A stretch of 7,448 bases of DNA, taken from contig JAGABK010000195.1 in NCBI GenBank assembly GCA_017614625.1, forward strand, positions 1-7,448, written 5' to 3'. Below the pieces are notes generated by a model, which saw only the letters and a program-made list of their open reading frames with translations, ran no database searches and was not told where the DNA came from. The stretch comes from Spirochaetales bacterium. GTDB lineage: Bacteria > Spirochaetota > Spirochaetia > Sphaerochaetales > Sphaerochaetaceae. The translations under genes were made by a program, and so were the position numbers. This document shows positions 1-6,298 of this stretch, piece after piece. Within the stretch, counting starts at the first letter, position 1, and each line of letters starts with the position of its first letter.

Positions 1-2
1 AG

Positions 3-440
3 GGTCTCATGAACTACGCCGAGGACGGAAGAATCATCTTCGCCGGTCTCTGCAAGCTCAAGGATTATGAGTACTACAAGGATTCCTACAAGGACACCGA
101 CCAGTACTACACCAAGACCGTCACTGCCGGCGGTTGGAACAACGATATCGAGGGCTTCGACGGATTCGTCTACAACATGTGGACCCTGATCCCCGACACG
201 GCCAAGCTCCCGTACACGGCATGTCTGTTCATCAAGTACATCCACTCTGAGGAAGGCTACAACGCAGGTTGGGGCGGAATCCTCGGTTACTACTCATCCA
301 ACCAGAACATTCCTTCAGTCGAAGGCGACCCCGCTCTGGATGTCTGGAAGCAGCAGTGCATCGTCGAGGATGTCGAGTACATCGACTCCGCTTATGCGAC
401 AGTGGTCAAGTTCATCAACATGGCCCTCGCAGGAAAATAA
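3..440 (+). CDS. ABC transporter solute-binding protein, C-terminal part (5' end outside window)
   Basis: This is the last roughly 145 residues of a protein whose reading frame is open to the left edge, so the start and any signal peptide lie outside the window. The visible part is rich in Tyr, Trp and Gly and includes the stretch LPYTACLFIKYI followed by a Gly/Tyr-rich segment (GWGGILGYYSSN). That pattern suits the C-terminal lobe of periplasmic or lipoprotein binding proteins of the iron/putrescine/sugar type, where a helix with Ala/Phe/Ile precedes a ligand-facing loop. The call rests mainly on context: it is followed on the same strand by a permease and an ATPase, the standard binding protein-permease-ATPase order. 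It would deliver the solute to the permease outside the membrane. A hairpin terminator follows the stop codon. The substrate is unknown. I am confident of the role and not of the ligand. Confidence 0.75.
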   Translation, partial: GLMNYAEDGRIIFAGLCKLKDYEYYKDSYKDTDQYYTKTVTAGGWNNDIEGFDGFVYNMWTLIPDTAKLPYTACLFIKYIHSEEGYNAGWGGILGYYSSNQNIPSVEGDPALDVWKQQCIVEDVEYIDSAYATVVKFINMALAGK

Positions 441-454
441 GTCAGATTGACTCC

Positions 455-483
455 GGGGGCGGAAACGCCCCCTTTCTTTTTTT
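455..483 (+). terminator. Intrinsic terminator or attenuator inside the ABC importer operon
   Basis: A perfect 7-bp all-GC stem (GGGGGCG at 455-461, CGCCCCC at 466-472) closes a GAAA tetraloop (462-465) and is followed directly by a T-rich run at 473-483 broken by a single C. This has all the parts of a rho-independent terminator. It sits 14 bases after the binding-protein stop codon and 27 bases before the permease start. No convincing new promoter is visible in the short remainder, so the permease and ATPase genes probably depend on read-through. This is a known way to make more binding protein than membrane complex. The hairpin may also protect the 3' end of the upstream message from exonucleases. 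Confidence 0.85.
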
Positions 484-510
484 CCGAAAACCTTGAAAAG
501 GGAGTAAACA

Positions 511-2352
511 ATGGCTGCAAAGACCATTAAGGCGCCGGTAGGGAACAGGCTCGCCACCTATTTCTCCAAACCGGCGAACATCATAACCATAGCCTTCCTG
601 TTCATCCTGATCATGACCGTCGTCCTGCCGCTGAGCACTCTTCTCATCGGTTCGCTGAAGGTCAACGGAAACCAGGAGGCCAAGTACATCGGCGGAGGCA
701 TAAAGAGCGGCGCGTTCACCTTCCACCACTGGGTCGAGCTTCTCACCAGCAAGGAATACTTCTACGCTGCCACTAAATTCTGGATTCCGCTCGGACAGTC
801 CACGATCATGGCCCTGATAGCCTGTGTCGTGGCGGTGCTGTTCGGAGGAGTCGTGGCCTGGTTCATCACTCGAAGCAACCTTCCGTGCAAGAAGTTCATC
901 TCGACTGTCTTCGTGTTCCCGTACATAATGCCCAGCTGGTCCATGGCCATGTTCTGGGAGAACTTCTTCAAGAACACCCAGATAAACGCCGGAAAGGGAA
1001 TGCTGCAGGCCCTCACGGGCATCTGCGTGCCCGAGTCCATGGTCTACGGACTTTTCCCCTGCGCCATGGCGCTGGGACTTCACTACGCTCCGTTCGCATA
1101 CATCCTCATCGGTGGAATCCTGCGCAACATGGACGCCAACCTCGAGGAGGCGGCCACGGTCCTGAAGGCCAGCAGGTTCAAGATCCTGCGCCGCGTCACG
1201 CTGCCCATCGTCATGCCGGCCCTGGTCTCCACGGTCCTGCTGGTGTTCTCCAGCAGCATCTCGAGCTACACCGTCCCGTTCTTCCTGAACAGGAGCAGCA
1301 TCTCGAGCGGAAACAACTTCATCGCCGTATCCGTGCAGATGAGGAACCTCATCAGCAGCGGTCAGACGAAGGGTCAGGGCTATGTTCTGGCCATCATCCT
1401 CATGCTGTTCTCCATCGCCATCCTGACGGTGAACAACTACATCACGGGAAGCCGCAAGTCCTTCACGACGGTCACCGGCAAGTCCGGACAGGTCTCGCTG
1501 GTCAAGCTCGGCAAGGCAAAGATCCCCGTCATGGTCGTCATGCTCATCCTGGTAGGATTCTTCGCCATAGTCCCGATGCTCTCGTTCGCGGCTGAAAGCC
1601 TGCTCGAGGTCCCCGGCGACTATTCCACGCTCACGCTGCGCTACTGGTTCTCATCGGAGCCGTTCGAGGGAAGCAACAAGGGCGACACGATCGGAATCCT
1701 CAGGAGCCTGTTCATGTGGAAGGCCCTGGGAAGAAGCCTGCTTCTTTCCCTCATAGTCTCCGCGATAGCCGGAACCTTCGGAATCCTGATCGGATACGCC
1801 GTGGCCCGCAAGCGCGGAAGCAGGGCGGCGACCCTGGTCTCCAACCTGGCGTTCCTGCCTTACCTGATTCCTTCCATGAGTTTCGGCGCGGTCTACCTGG
1901 CCCTGTCGTACACGAAGGGATTCACCTGGCTCGACGGCTCGTTCGTGCTTCTGATCATGGTCGGTTCCATCAAGTTCATGCCGTTCGCATCCAGAACAGG
2001 AACCAGCGCCATGCTGCAGCTCTCGGGTGAGATCGAGGAGGCGGCAATCGTCATCGGCGTGCCATGGATCAAGAGGATGACCAAGATCCTGTTCCCGATC
2101 CAGAAGTCGAGTTTCATCAGCGGATACCTTCTTCCGTTCATTTCCTGCATGAGGGAGCTGTCGCTCTTCGTCCTGCTCGTTCCGAGCTTCACGACACTGG
2201 CGACCAGCATGCTGCAGGAGTACAGCAGGACGGGACTCTCGCAGTCCTCCAACGCGGTCAACCTGCTGATCATCATCGTCGTTCTGATTATCCAGTTCGT
2301 CGTAAACAAATTGACCGGAGCAAGCATCGACAAGGGAGTGGGAGGAAACTGA
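511..2352 (+). CDS. ABC transporter permease, two fused permease domains
   Basis: This is the membrane channel of the importer, 613 residues long. It holds two copies of the binding-protein-dependent permease domain in one chain, as in the FbpB/AfuB/ThiP-type permeases. Hydrophobic segments include roughly residues 23-47, 96-119, 129-149, 176-204, 234-256, 290-308, 337-360, 408-431, 444-466, 478-492, 537-560 and 582-598, about twelve in all. The cytoplasmic EAA loops that dock on the ATPase are at about 212-233 (EEAATVLKAS...LP) and 509-530 (EEAAIVIGVP...FP). The first loop has Lys219 where a Gly is normally conserved; the second keeps Gly516. The start is supported by GGGAG six bases upstream. 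The stop is one base from the ATPase start. Fused permeases are common for iron, phosphonate, thiamine and hexose-phosphate importers, so the family does not settle the substrate. Confidence 0.93.
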   Translation: MAAKTIKAPVGNRLATYFSKPANIITIAFLFILIMTVVLPLSTLLIGSLKVNGNQEAKYIGGGIKSGAFTFHHWVELLTSKEYFYAATKFWIPLGQSTIMALIACVVAVLFGGVVAWFITRSNLPCKKFISTVFVFPYIMPSWSMAMFWENFFKNTQINAGKGMLQALTGICVPESMVYGLFPCAMALGLHYAPFAYILIGGILRNMDANLEEAATVLKASRFKILRRVTLPIVMPALVSTVLLVFSSSISSYTVPFFLNRSSISSGNNFIAVSVQMRNLISSGQTKGQGYVLAIILMLFSIAILTVNNYITGSRKSFTTVTGKSGQVSLVKLGKAKIPVMVVMLILVGFFAIVPMLSFAAESLLEVPGDYSTLTLRYWFSSEPFEGSNKGDTIGILRSLFMWKALGRSLLLSLIVSAIAGTFGILIGYAVARKRGSRAATLVSNLAFLPYLIPSMSFGAVYLALSYTKGFTWLDGSFVLLIMVGSIKFMPFASRTGTSAMLQLSGEIEEAAIVIGVPWIKRMTKILFPIQKSSFISGYLLPFISCMRELSLFVLLVPSFTTLATSMLQEYSRTGLSQSSNAVNLLIIIVVLIIQFVVNKLTGASIDKGVGGN

Positions 2353-2353
2353 T

Positions 2354-3466
2354 ATGCCGAAGATCGTACTTGAACATGTATCGAAAAGATTCCAGAAATT
2401 CACAGCGGTCGAAGACCTGAACATGGTCATTGAGGACCGCGAGTTCATCATTCTCCTGGGTCCTTCCGGCTGCGGAAAGACAACCACGCTGAGAATGATC
2501 GCAGGTCTCGAGACCCCGACCGAGGGCCGCATCACAATCGGAGACACCGTCGTGTTCGACGCCGAGAAGAGGATAAACCTCTCGCCGGCAAAGCGCGACA
2601 TCGGTTTCCTTTTCCAGAACTACGCCCTGTGGCCCCACATGACGGTCCACCAGAACATCGCGTTCGGACTTGAGAACCTCAAGTGGCCCAAGGCCGACAT
2701 CGAGGCGAGGGTGAAGGAGATGCTCCAGATGCTCAAGATCGAGGAGTTCGACAAGCGCTATCCCGCGGAGCTTTCCGGAGGACAGCAGCAGCGTGTCGCG
2801 ATCGCCCGTACCCTGGCTCCGAAGCCGAAGGTGCTCTTCATGGACGAGCCGCTTTCGAACCTCGACGCCAAGCTCAGGCTCGAGATGCGCATCGAGCTCA
2901 AGAGACTGCACACCGACACCGATTCGACCTTCGTCTACGTCACCCACGACCAGCTGGAGGCCATGACGCTTTCATCGAGGATCTGTCTCATCAAGACAGG
3001 AGTGCTCCAGCAGTACGATCCTCCGATGGAGACCTATTCCAACCCGGCCAACCTGTTCGTCGCGGACTTTGTCGGAAACCCGTCCATGAACTTCATCGAC
3101 GCCAAGTGCCTTTCCTGCGGAGGAAACACAGCGCAGCTTGAGTTCTTCGGACGCGGTTTCGAATTCAAGTCCGAAAAGCCGATCTCGGGCATCTCGTCCG
3201 AGCAGGTCGTCGTCGGCGTGCGCCCCGAGTTCGTCCATCTTGAGAAAGGCGACAACACTGCGAAGATCTACGGAACCCTGCCTGCGGGCATGGAGACCAC
3301 CGTCAAGCTCGATGTCAACGGATACATCCTCACTTCGGTGAAGTTCGGAAACGTCGACTACAAGCTGAACAGCGACATGGACTTCGCCATCGAGGGCGAC
3401 GGAATCATCCTGTTCGACAAGGAGTCCGGAAAGAACGTCGGAAAGGGAAGCGTCTCGGCTTTCTGA
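2354..3466 (+). CDS. ABC transporter ATP-binding protein (MalK/UgpC/FbpC type)
   Basis: This is the cytoplasmic ATPase that powers the importer, 370 residues. All motifs are intact: Walker A GPSGCGKTT at 36-44, Q-loop Q88 within FQNYALWPHMTV, signature LSGGQQQ at 140-146, Walker B with D164 and E165, D-loop SNLD at 168-171, and the switch histidine H198. After the ATPase core comes the linker FVGNPSMNF (239-247), typical of the MalK/UgpC branch, and then a C-terminal TOBE-like regulatory domain with VRPEF at about 289-293. The length is normal for this branch. The gene starts one base after the permease stop, with GGAGG eight bases ahead of the ATG inside the permease 3' end, so the two are almost certainly translated from one message. 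The MalK-like linker suggests a sugar or sugar-phosphate relative, but FbpC/PotA-type proteins are close and I would not assign the ligand from it. Confidence 0.95.
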   Translation: MPKIVLEHVSKRFQKFTAVEDLNMVIEDREFIILLGPSGCGKTTTLRMIAGLETPTEGRITIGDTVVFDAEKRINLSPAKRDIGFLFQNYALWPHMTVHQNIAFGLENLKWPKADIEARVKEMLQMLKIEEFDKRYPAELSGGQQQRVAIARTLAPKPKVLFMDEPLSNLDAKLRLEMRIELKRLHTDTDSTFVYVTHDQLEAMTLSSRICLIKTGVLQQYDPPMETYSNPANLFVADFVGNPSMNFIDAKCLSCGGNTAQLEFFGRGFEFKSEKPISGISSEQVVVGVRPEFVHLEKGDNTAKIYGTLPAGMETTVKLDVNGYILTSVKFGNVDYKLNSDMDFAIEGDGIILFDKESGKNVGKGSVSAF

Positions 3467-3478
3467 GAGCGCTGAACC

Positions 3479-3518
3479 AAAAAAAGAGAGGGTTGCGGTC
3501 TGCAACCCTCTTTTTTAT
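3479..3518. terminator. Bidirectional intrinsic terminator between the ABC operon and the aldolase gene
   Basis: A 9-bp perfect stem (GAGGGTTGC at 3488-3496, GCAACCCTC at 3502-3510) closes a 5-base loop. Six T's follow at 3511-3516 and a run of seven A's precedes at 3479-3485, so the structure reads as stem plus T-tract on both strands. The A and T runs can also extend the stem. It lies between two convergent genes, 12 bases after the ATPase stop and about 15 bases beyond the aldolase stop, and would end both transcripts. Confidence 0.92.
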
Positions 3519-3531
3519 CACTTCGTGTGAA

Positions 3532-4389
3532 TCAGGCCTTTCCGACGCTTCCGAAGACCTCGATCTTGTGTGCGACGATGTCCGCGCAGGCGGCGACGAC
3601 CTTCTTGCTGACCTTCCTGGGATCCTGTCCGTTGTCCTCGAGGTAGGCGAGCCTTGACGTCTCATAGACTCCGATTGCCTTGAGCTCCGTTCCGACGTTG
3701 ATCTTGCACACGCCGCGGCGGATGGACTCGATGAAATCGGGCTCGGGAACGCCTGTGCCTCCGTGGAGGACCAGCGGCATCTCCGGAACCAGCTCGTGGA
3801 TGGCCGAGATGCGGGGGAAGTCGAGCTTGGGCTCGCTCTTGTAGAAACCGTGGACAGTTCCGACCGCGACGGCGAGGGCGTCGATTCCGGTGGCCTTGAC
3901 GAATCTCAGGGCGTCCTCGGGCTTGGTGAACATTGCCGTGCGCTCGTCGACGGAGATCTCGTCCTCCTGACCGCCCACATGACCCAGCTCCGCCTCGACG
4001 GAGCAGCCGTATTTCGATGCGTATTCGACGGCCTCGGCCGTGATGTCGACATTTTCCTGATACTCTTTGGACGAGGCGTCGATCATGACGGATGTGAATC
4101 CGTTGTCAACGCAGCGCTTGAGAAGCGCCATGTCCGTGCAGTGGTCCAGATGAAGGACCATCTGGATTCCGTACTCCTCGGCGATGCTTCTTGCCATGGC
4201 CACGGTGGTCTTCTCGCCGAGCATCTTGAGAGCTCCGGTCGATGCCATCGCGATGACGGGGCTGTTCTGGCGGGCCGCGCCTGCTGCGATTCCCTGCAGG
4301 TTCTCAAGCGTGAAGAAGTTGAATCCGCCTACGGCGTACTTTCCGAGACGGGCCTTTCTGAGTACATATTCAAGTGTTACTAATCCCAT
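3532..4389 (-). CDS. Class II ketose-bisphosphate aldolase (fructose- or tagatose-bisphosphate)
   Basis: A zinc-dependent aldolase that would split fructose-1,6-bisphosphate (or tagatose-1,6-bisphosphate) into dihydroxyacetone phosphate and glyceraldehyde-3-phosphate in the cytoplasm. It is 285 residues, the size of the short class II group (B. subtilis FbaA, GatY, KbaY) and not the ~360-residue E. coli FbaA group. Visible motifs are HLDHC with catalytic Asp82 and zinc ligand His83, SVEAELGHVGG (131-140), GTVHG with zinc ligand His180, LHGGTG with zinc ligand His209, and INVGTE (230-235). The start is taken at 4389 because a perfect AAGGAG lies six bases upstream and the family begins near MxLVT. 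The longer frame to 4458 would begin upstream of the gene's own -10 box. It is probably a single-gene unit ending at the bidirectional terminator. The motifs do not separate fructose- from tagatose-bisphosphate use, and an IolJ-like role is also possible. Confidence 0.93.
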   Translation of the reverse strand: MGLVTLEYVLRKARLGKYAVGGFNFFTLENLQGIAAGAARQNSPVIAMASTGALKMLGEKTTVAMARSIAEEYGIQMVLHLDHCTDMALLKRCVDNGFTSVMIDASSKEYQENVDITAEAVEYASKYGCSVEAELGHVGGQEDEISVDERTAMFTKPEDALRFVKATGIDALAVAVGTVHGFYKSEPKLDFPRISAIHELVPEMPLVLHGGTGVPEPDFIESIRRGVCKINVGTELKAIGVYETSRLAYLEDNGQDPRKVSKKVVAACADIVAHKIEVFGSVGKA

Positions 4390-4422
4390 TGAAGACTCCT
4401 TGTATCTTCTTTTTCTAAACTG

Positions 4423-4452
4423 ATTATAACGGTAGCGGAGGGGGTTTATCAA
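4423..4452 (-). promoter_or_regulatory. Sigma70-like promoter of the aldolase gene
   Basis: On the minus strand there is a perfect -10 box TATAAT (4428 to 4423) and a -35 box TTGATA (4452 to 4447, five of six consensus bases) with an 18-base spacer. Transcription would start near 4416, giving a leader of about 27 bases that carries the AAGGAG site at 4401-4396. This fits the chosen aldolase start well. Confidence 0.8.
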
Positions 4453-4459
4453 TGGCAAC

Positions 4460-4493
4460 TTGACGGCGTGCTGAAGGCATGCTAACTTATATT
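4460..4493 (+). promoter_or_regulatory. Candidate promoter for the tatD-dus pair
   Basis: TTGACG at 4460-4465 matches five of six -35 bases. A poor -10 candidate TAACTT lies 17 bases further at 4483-4488. A better -10 match, TATATT at 4488-4493, lies 22 bases away, which is too far for standard spacing with this -35. The region lies just ahead of the TatD gene and back-to-back with the aldolase promoter, so a promoter is expected here, but the exact boxes are uncertain. Confidence 0.45.
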
Positions 4494-4545
4494 TAGTACA
4501 GCATTTGTATGCGTGAATAAATCAATGACAGAGGAAGTGTACTCT

Positions 4546-5322
4546 ATGCGTTTATTCGATACACATTGTCACATAGGCCTCATACACGAAGACCAGTTGG
4601 AGCAGCTTCTGGCGGTTCAGTACGCCAAGAGGGCCGGGGTGTCCAAGCTCGTCTCGATCTGCAACAGCCTCACTGATTTCGAGGTCATATACAACAACCT
4701 CAAGAGCGCCAAGAACGTCTACCATGCCGTCGGAGTCTCTCCCACCGAGAGCGGGAACCTGCTCACCGGATGGGAGTCGAAGATGCAGCAGTTCCTGAAG
4801 CTCGACAGGATCGTCGCCGTGGGCGAGACCGGTCTGGACTACGGCAAGTACAGCCAGTTCAGGGACGTCCAGGTCGACATGTTCCTCAAGCACCTGGAGA
4901 TCGCCAGAAGGGCGCATCTTCCCGTGATCATCCACAACAGGGAGGCCGGAAACGACATCCTGGACATCCTGAAGCACAACATCCCGGACGAGGGAGCGGT
5001 CTTCCACTGCTACTCGGAGGACTGGGAGTACGCCTTCAGGGCCATGGAGCTGCCCGTCTACTTCTCCTTCGCGGGAAACATCACGTACAAGAACGTCAGG
5101 AAGCTCACGGACACTGTGCGCAACCTCCCGGAGAACAGGATCCTCATCGAGAGCGAGGCCCCGTTCATGGTCCCGGCAAGATACTCCAAGAGAAGGAACA
5201 AGCCCGAGTACCTGCCCGAGACGGCCAACGCCATCGCCCAGATCAAGGGAATCCCCGTCGAGGAGATGTCCGAGATCCTCTACCAGAACAGCCTGGCTGC
5301 ATTCCATCTCACCGAGGCCTGA
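4546..5322 (+). CDS. TatD-family metal-dependent hydrolase (putative DNase)
   Basis: A TIM-barrel amidohydrolase of the TatD/YcfH/YjjV family, 258 residues, which is the usual length. Known members are metal-dependent 3'-5' DNases or related phosphoesterases in the cytoplasm. Visible metal-site residues are His7 and His9 (DTHCH), Glu94 (GETGLDY), His130 (IIHNREA) and His154 (FHCYSED). The last motif, normally E-T-D-x-P, reads IESEAP (201-206), so the usual metal/catalytic Asp is Glu204. The usual G-x-H-P after strand two reads GVSPTE (63-68), losing a commonly conserved His. The start at 4546 is chosen over the GTG at 4513 because GAGGAAG lies eight bases upstream and the family begins just before the D-x-H-x-H motif. 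It is followed one base after its stop by the dus gene, so the two form an operon. The family is secure; activity and substrate are not. Confidence 0.9.
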   Translation: MRLFDTHCHIGLIHEDQLEQLLAVQYAKRAGVSKLVSICNSLTDFEVIYNNLKSAKNVYHAVGVSPTESGNLLTGWESKMQQFLKLDRIVAVGETGLDYGKYSQFRDVQVDMFLKHLEIARRAHLPVIIHNREAGNDILDILKHNIPDEGAVFHCYSEDWEYAFRAMELPVYFSFAGNITYKNVRKLTDTVRNLPENRILIESEAPFMVPARYSKRRNKPEYLPETANAIAQIKGIPVEEMSEILYQNSLAAFHLTEA

Positions 5323-5323
5323 T

Positions 5324-6298
5324 TTGCCGGACCTCCTCCATGAAGTCTCAATAGGAAACGTAAGGCTCGCCTCGAACCTTTTCCTCGCACCGCTTGCAGG
5401 CTACACCGACAAGGTCTACCGCAGCATCTGCCTGGAGAACGGGGCGGCTCTGGCATACACTGAGATGGTTTCATGCGAGGGCGTCGCGCGCAAAAGCGAA
5501 AAGACAGTCGTGCTCATGGAGCGCGGGGAGGGAGAGAGGAACCTCGCCGTCCAGCTCTTCATGCCCGATGCCGACACTGCCAGGCGCTCGCTGGAGGGCG
5601 TGATGGCCTACAGGCCGGCCATCATAGACATTAACAGCGGATGCCCCGTGCCCAAGGTCATCAAGACCGGAGCCGGAAGCGCTCTTCTGAAAAAGCCCGG
5701 CGTGATCGGGGAGATAGTGAAGGCCATAGTTGAGAATGTGGATGTCCCTGTGACCATCAAGATCCGCACCGGCTGGGACACGGAGAGCATCAACTACCTT
5801 AAGACGGCCGAGGAGGCCTTCAACGCAGGGGCCGCGGCCCTGTGCATGCATGCCAGGACGCGCAGCCAGCTATATATGCCCTATGCCCACTGGGAGCTTC
5901 TGAAGGACCTCAAGGCCCATTTCCCCGAGAAGACCATCATAGGGTCCGGGGACCTCTTCTCGGCCCAGGACGGGGTCCGCATGCTCGGCGAGACGGGAAT
6001 CGACGCCGTGGCATACGCCCGCGGGGCGATAGGGAACCCGTTCATCTTCCGCCAGACGGAAGACCTCCTTTCAGGACGCGAGGCGCGCGTCATATCCACG
6101 GAGGAGAAGGTCAGGGCCATCAGGGTCCACCTTGCAGGTCTTGTTGAATATCTGGGTGAGAATACTGCGTGCCGCGAGATGAGAAAGCATGTCTGCGCAT
6201 ACCTGAAGGGGATTCCCAACAGCGCCAGGGTCAGGCAGAGTGTCACAAGCGCCCTGACCGTCGAAGAGTACGAAGCGGCCCTTTCTCAGCTGAAGTAG
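5324..6298 (+). CDS. dus: tRNA-dihydrouridine synthase (DusB-like)
   Basis: An FMN enzyme that reduces specific uridines in tRNA to dihydrouridine with NAD(P)H. It is 324 residues, normal for the bacterial DusB/YhdG group. Motifs in order: FLAPLAGYTD at 20-29 (FMN contact), Gln77, DINSGCPVPKV at 102-112 with catalytic Cys107, KTGAGSALL at 114-122, IKIRTGW at 145-151, MHARTR at 175-180 (usually V-H-G-R-T-R, so Gly is Ala), GSGDLFS at 207-213, and ARGAIGNPF at 232-240 (phosphate grip). The C-terminal helical tRNA-binding domain has EMRKHVCAYLKG (285-296). Translation appears to start at TTG 5324-5326, one base after the tatD stop, with GAGG six bases upstream inside tatD. A weak start next to an upstream stop points to translational coupling. 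The 3' end overlaps the convergent ATPase gene by 13 bases. I cannot say which tRNA positions it modifies. Confidence 0.94.
   Translation: MPDLLHEVSIGNVRLASNLFLAPLAGYTDKVYRSICLENGAALAYTEMVSCEGVARKSEKTVVLMERGEGERNLAVQLFMPDADTARRSLEGVMAYRPAIIDINSGCPVPKVIKTGAGSALLKKPGVIGEIVKAIVENVDVPVTIKIRTGWDTESINYLKTAEEAFNAGAAALCMHARTRSQLYMPYAHWELLKDLKAHFPEKTIIGSGDLFSAQDGVRMLGETGIDAVAYARGAIGNPFIFRQTEDLLSGREARVISTEEKVRAIRVHLAGLVEYLGENTACREMRKHVCAYLKGIPNSARVRQSVTSALTVEEYEAALSQLK

Noticed and set aside
442..1083. Open frame of 213 codons on the minus strand opposite the start of the permease
   Set aside because: Its translation is low-complexity His/Gly/Glu/Asp-rich sequence typical of an antisense shadow, and it crosses the intergenic terminator.
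1651..2601. Long open frame of 316 codons on the minus strand opposite the permease and ATPase genes
   Set aside because: It runs antisense to two well-supported transporter genes, its product is rich in Arg, Ser and Asp without recognisable motifs, and it crosses the gene junction. High-GC coding DNA makes such shadows.
4390..4458. Longer N-terminus for the aldolase starting at 4458
   Set aside because: The extra 23 residues are basic and unlike the family. That start would lie upstream of the strong -10/-35 pair, and the ATG at 4389 has a perfect ribosome site.
4513..4545. GTG start for the TatD protein eleven codons upstream
   Set aside because: The ATG at 4546 has GAGGAAG at good spacing and matches the family's N-terminus; the extension would cover that ribosome site.
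4390..4545. Possible riboswitch or small RNA in the divergent intergenic region
   Set aside because: The leader expected for the aldolase is only about 27 bases, and I found no stable hairpin series or known aptamer core in the region.
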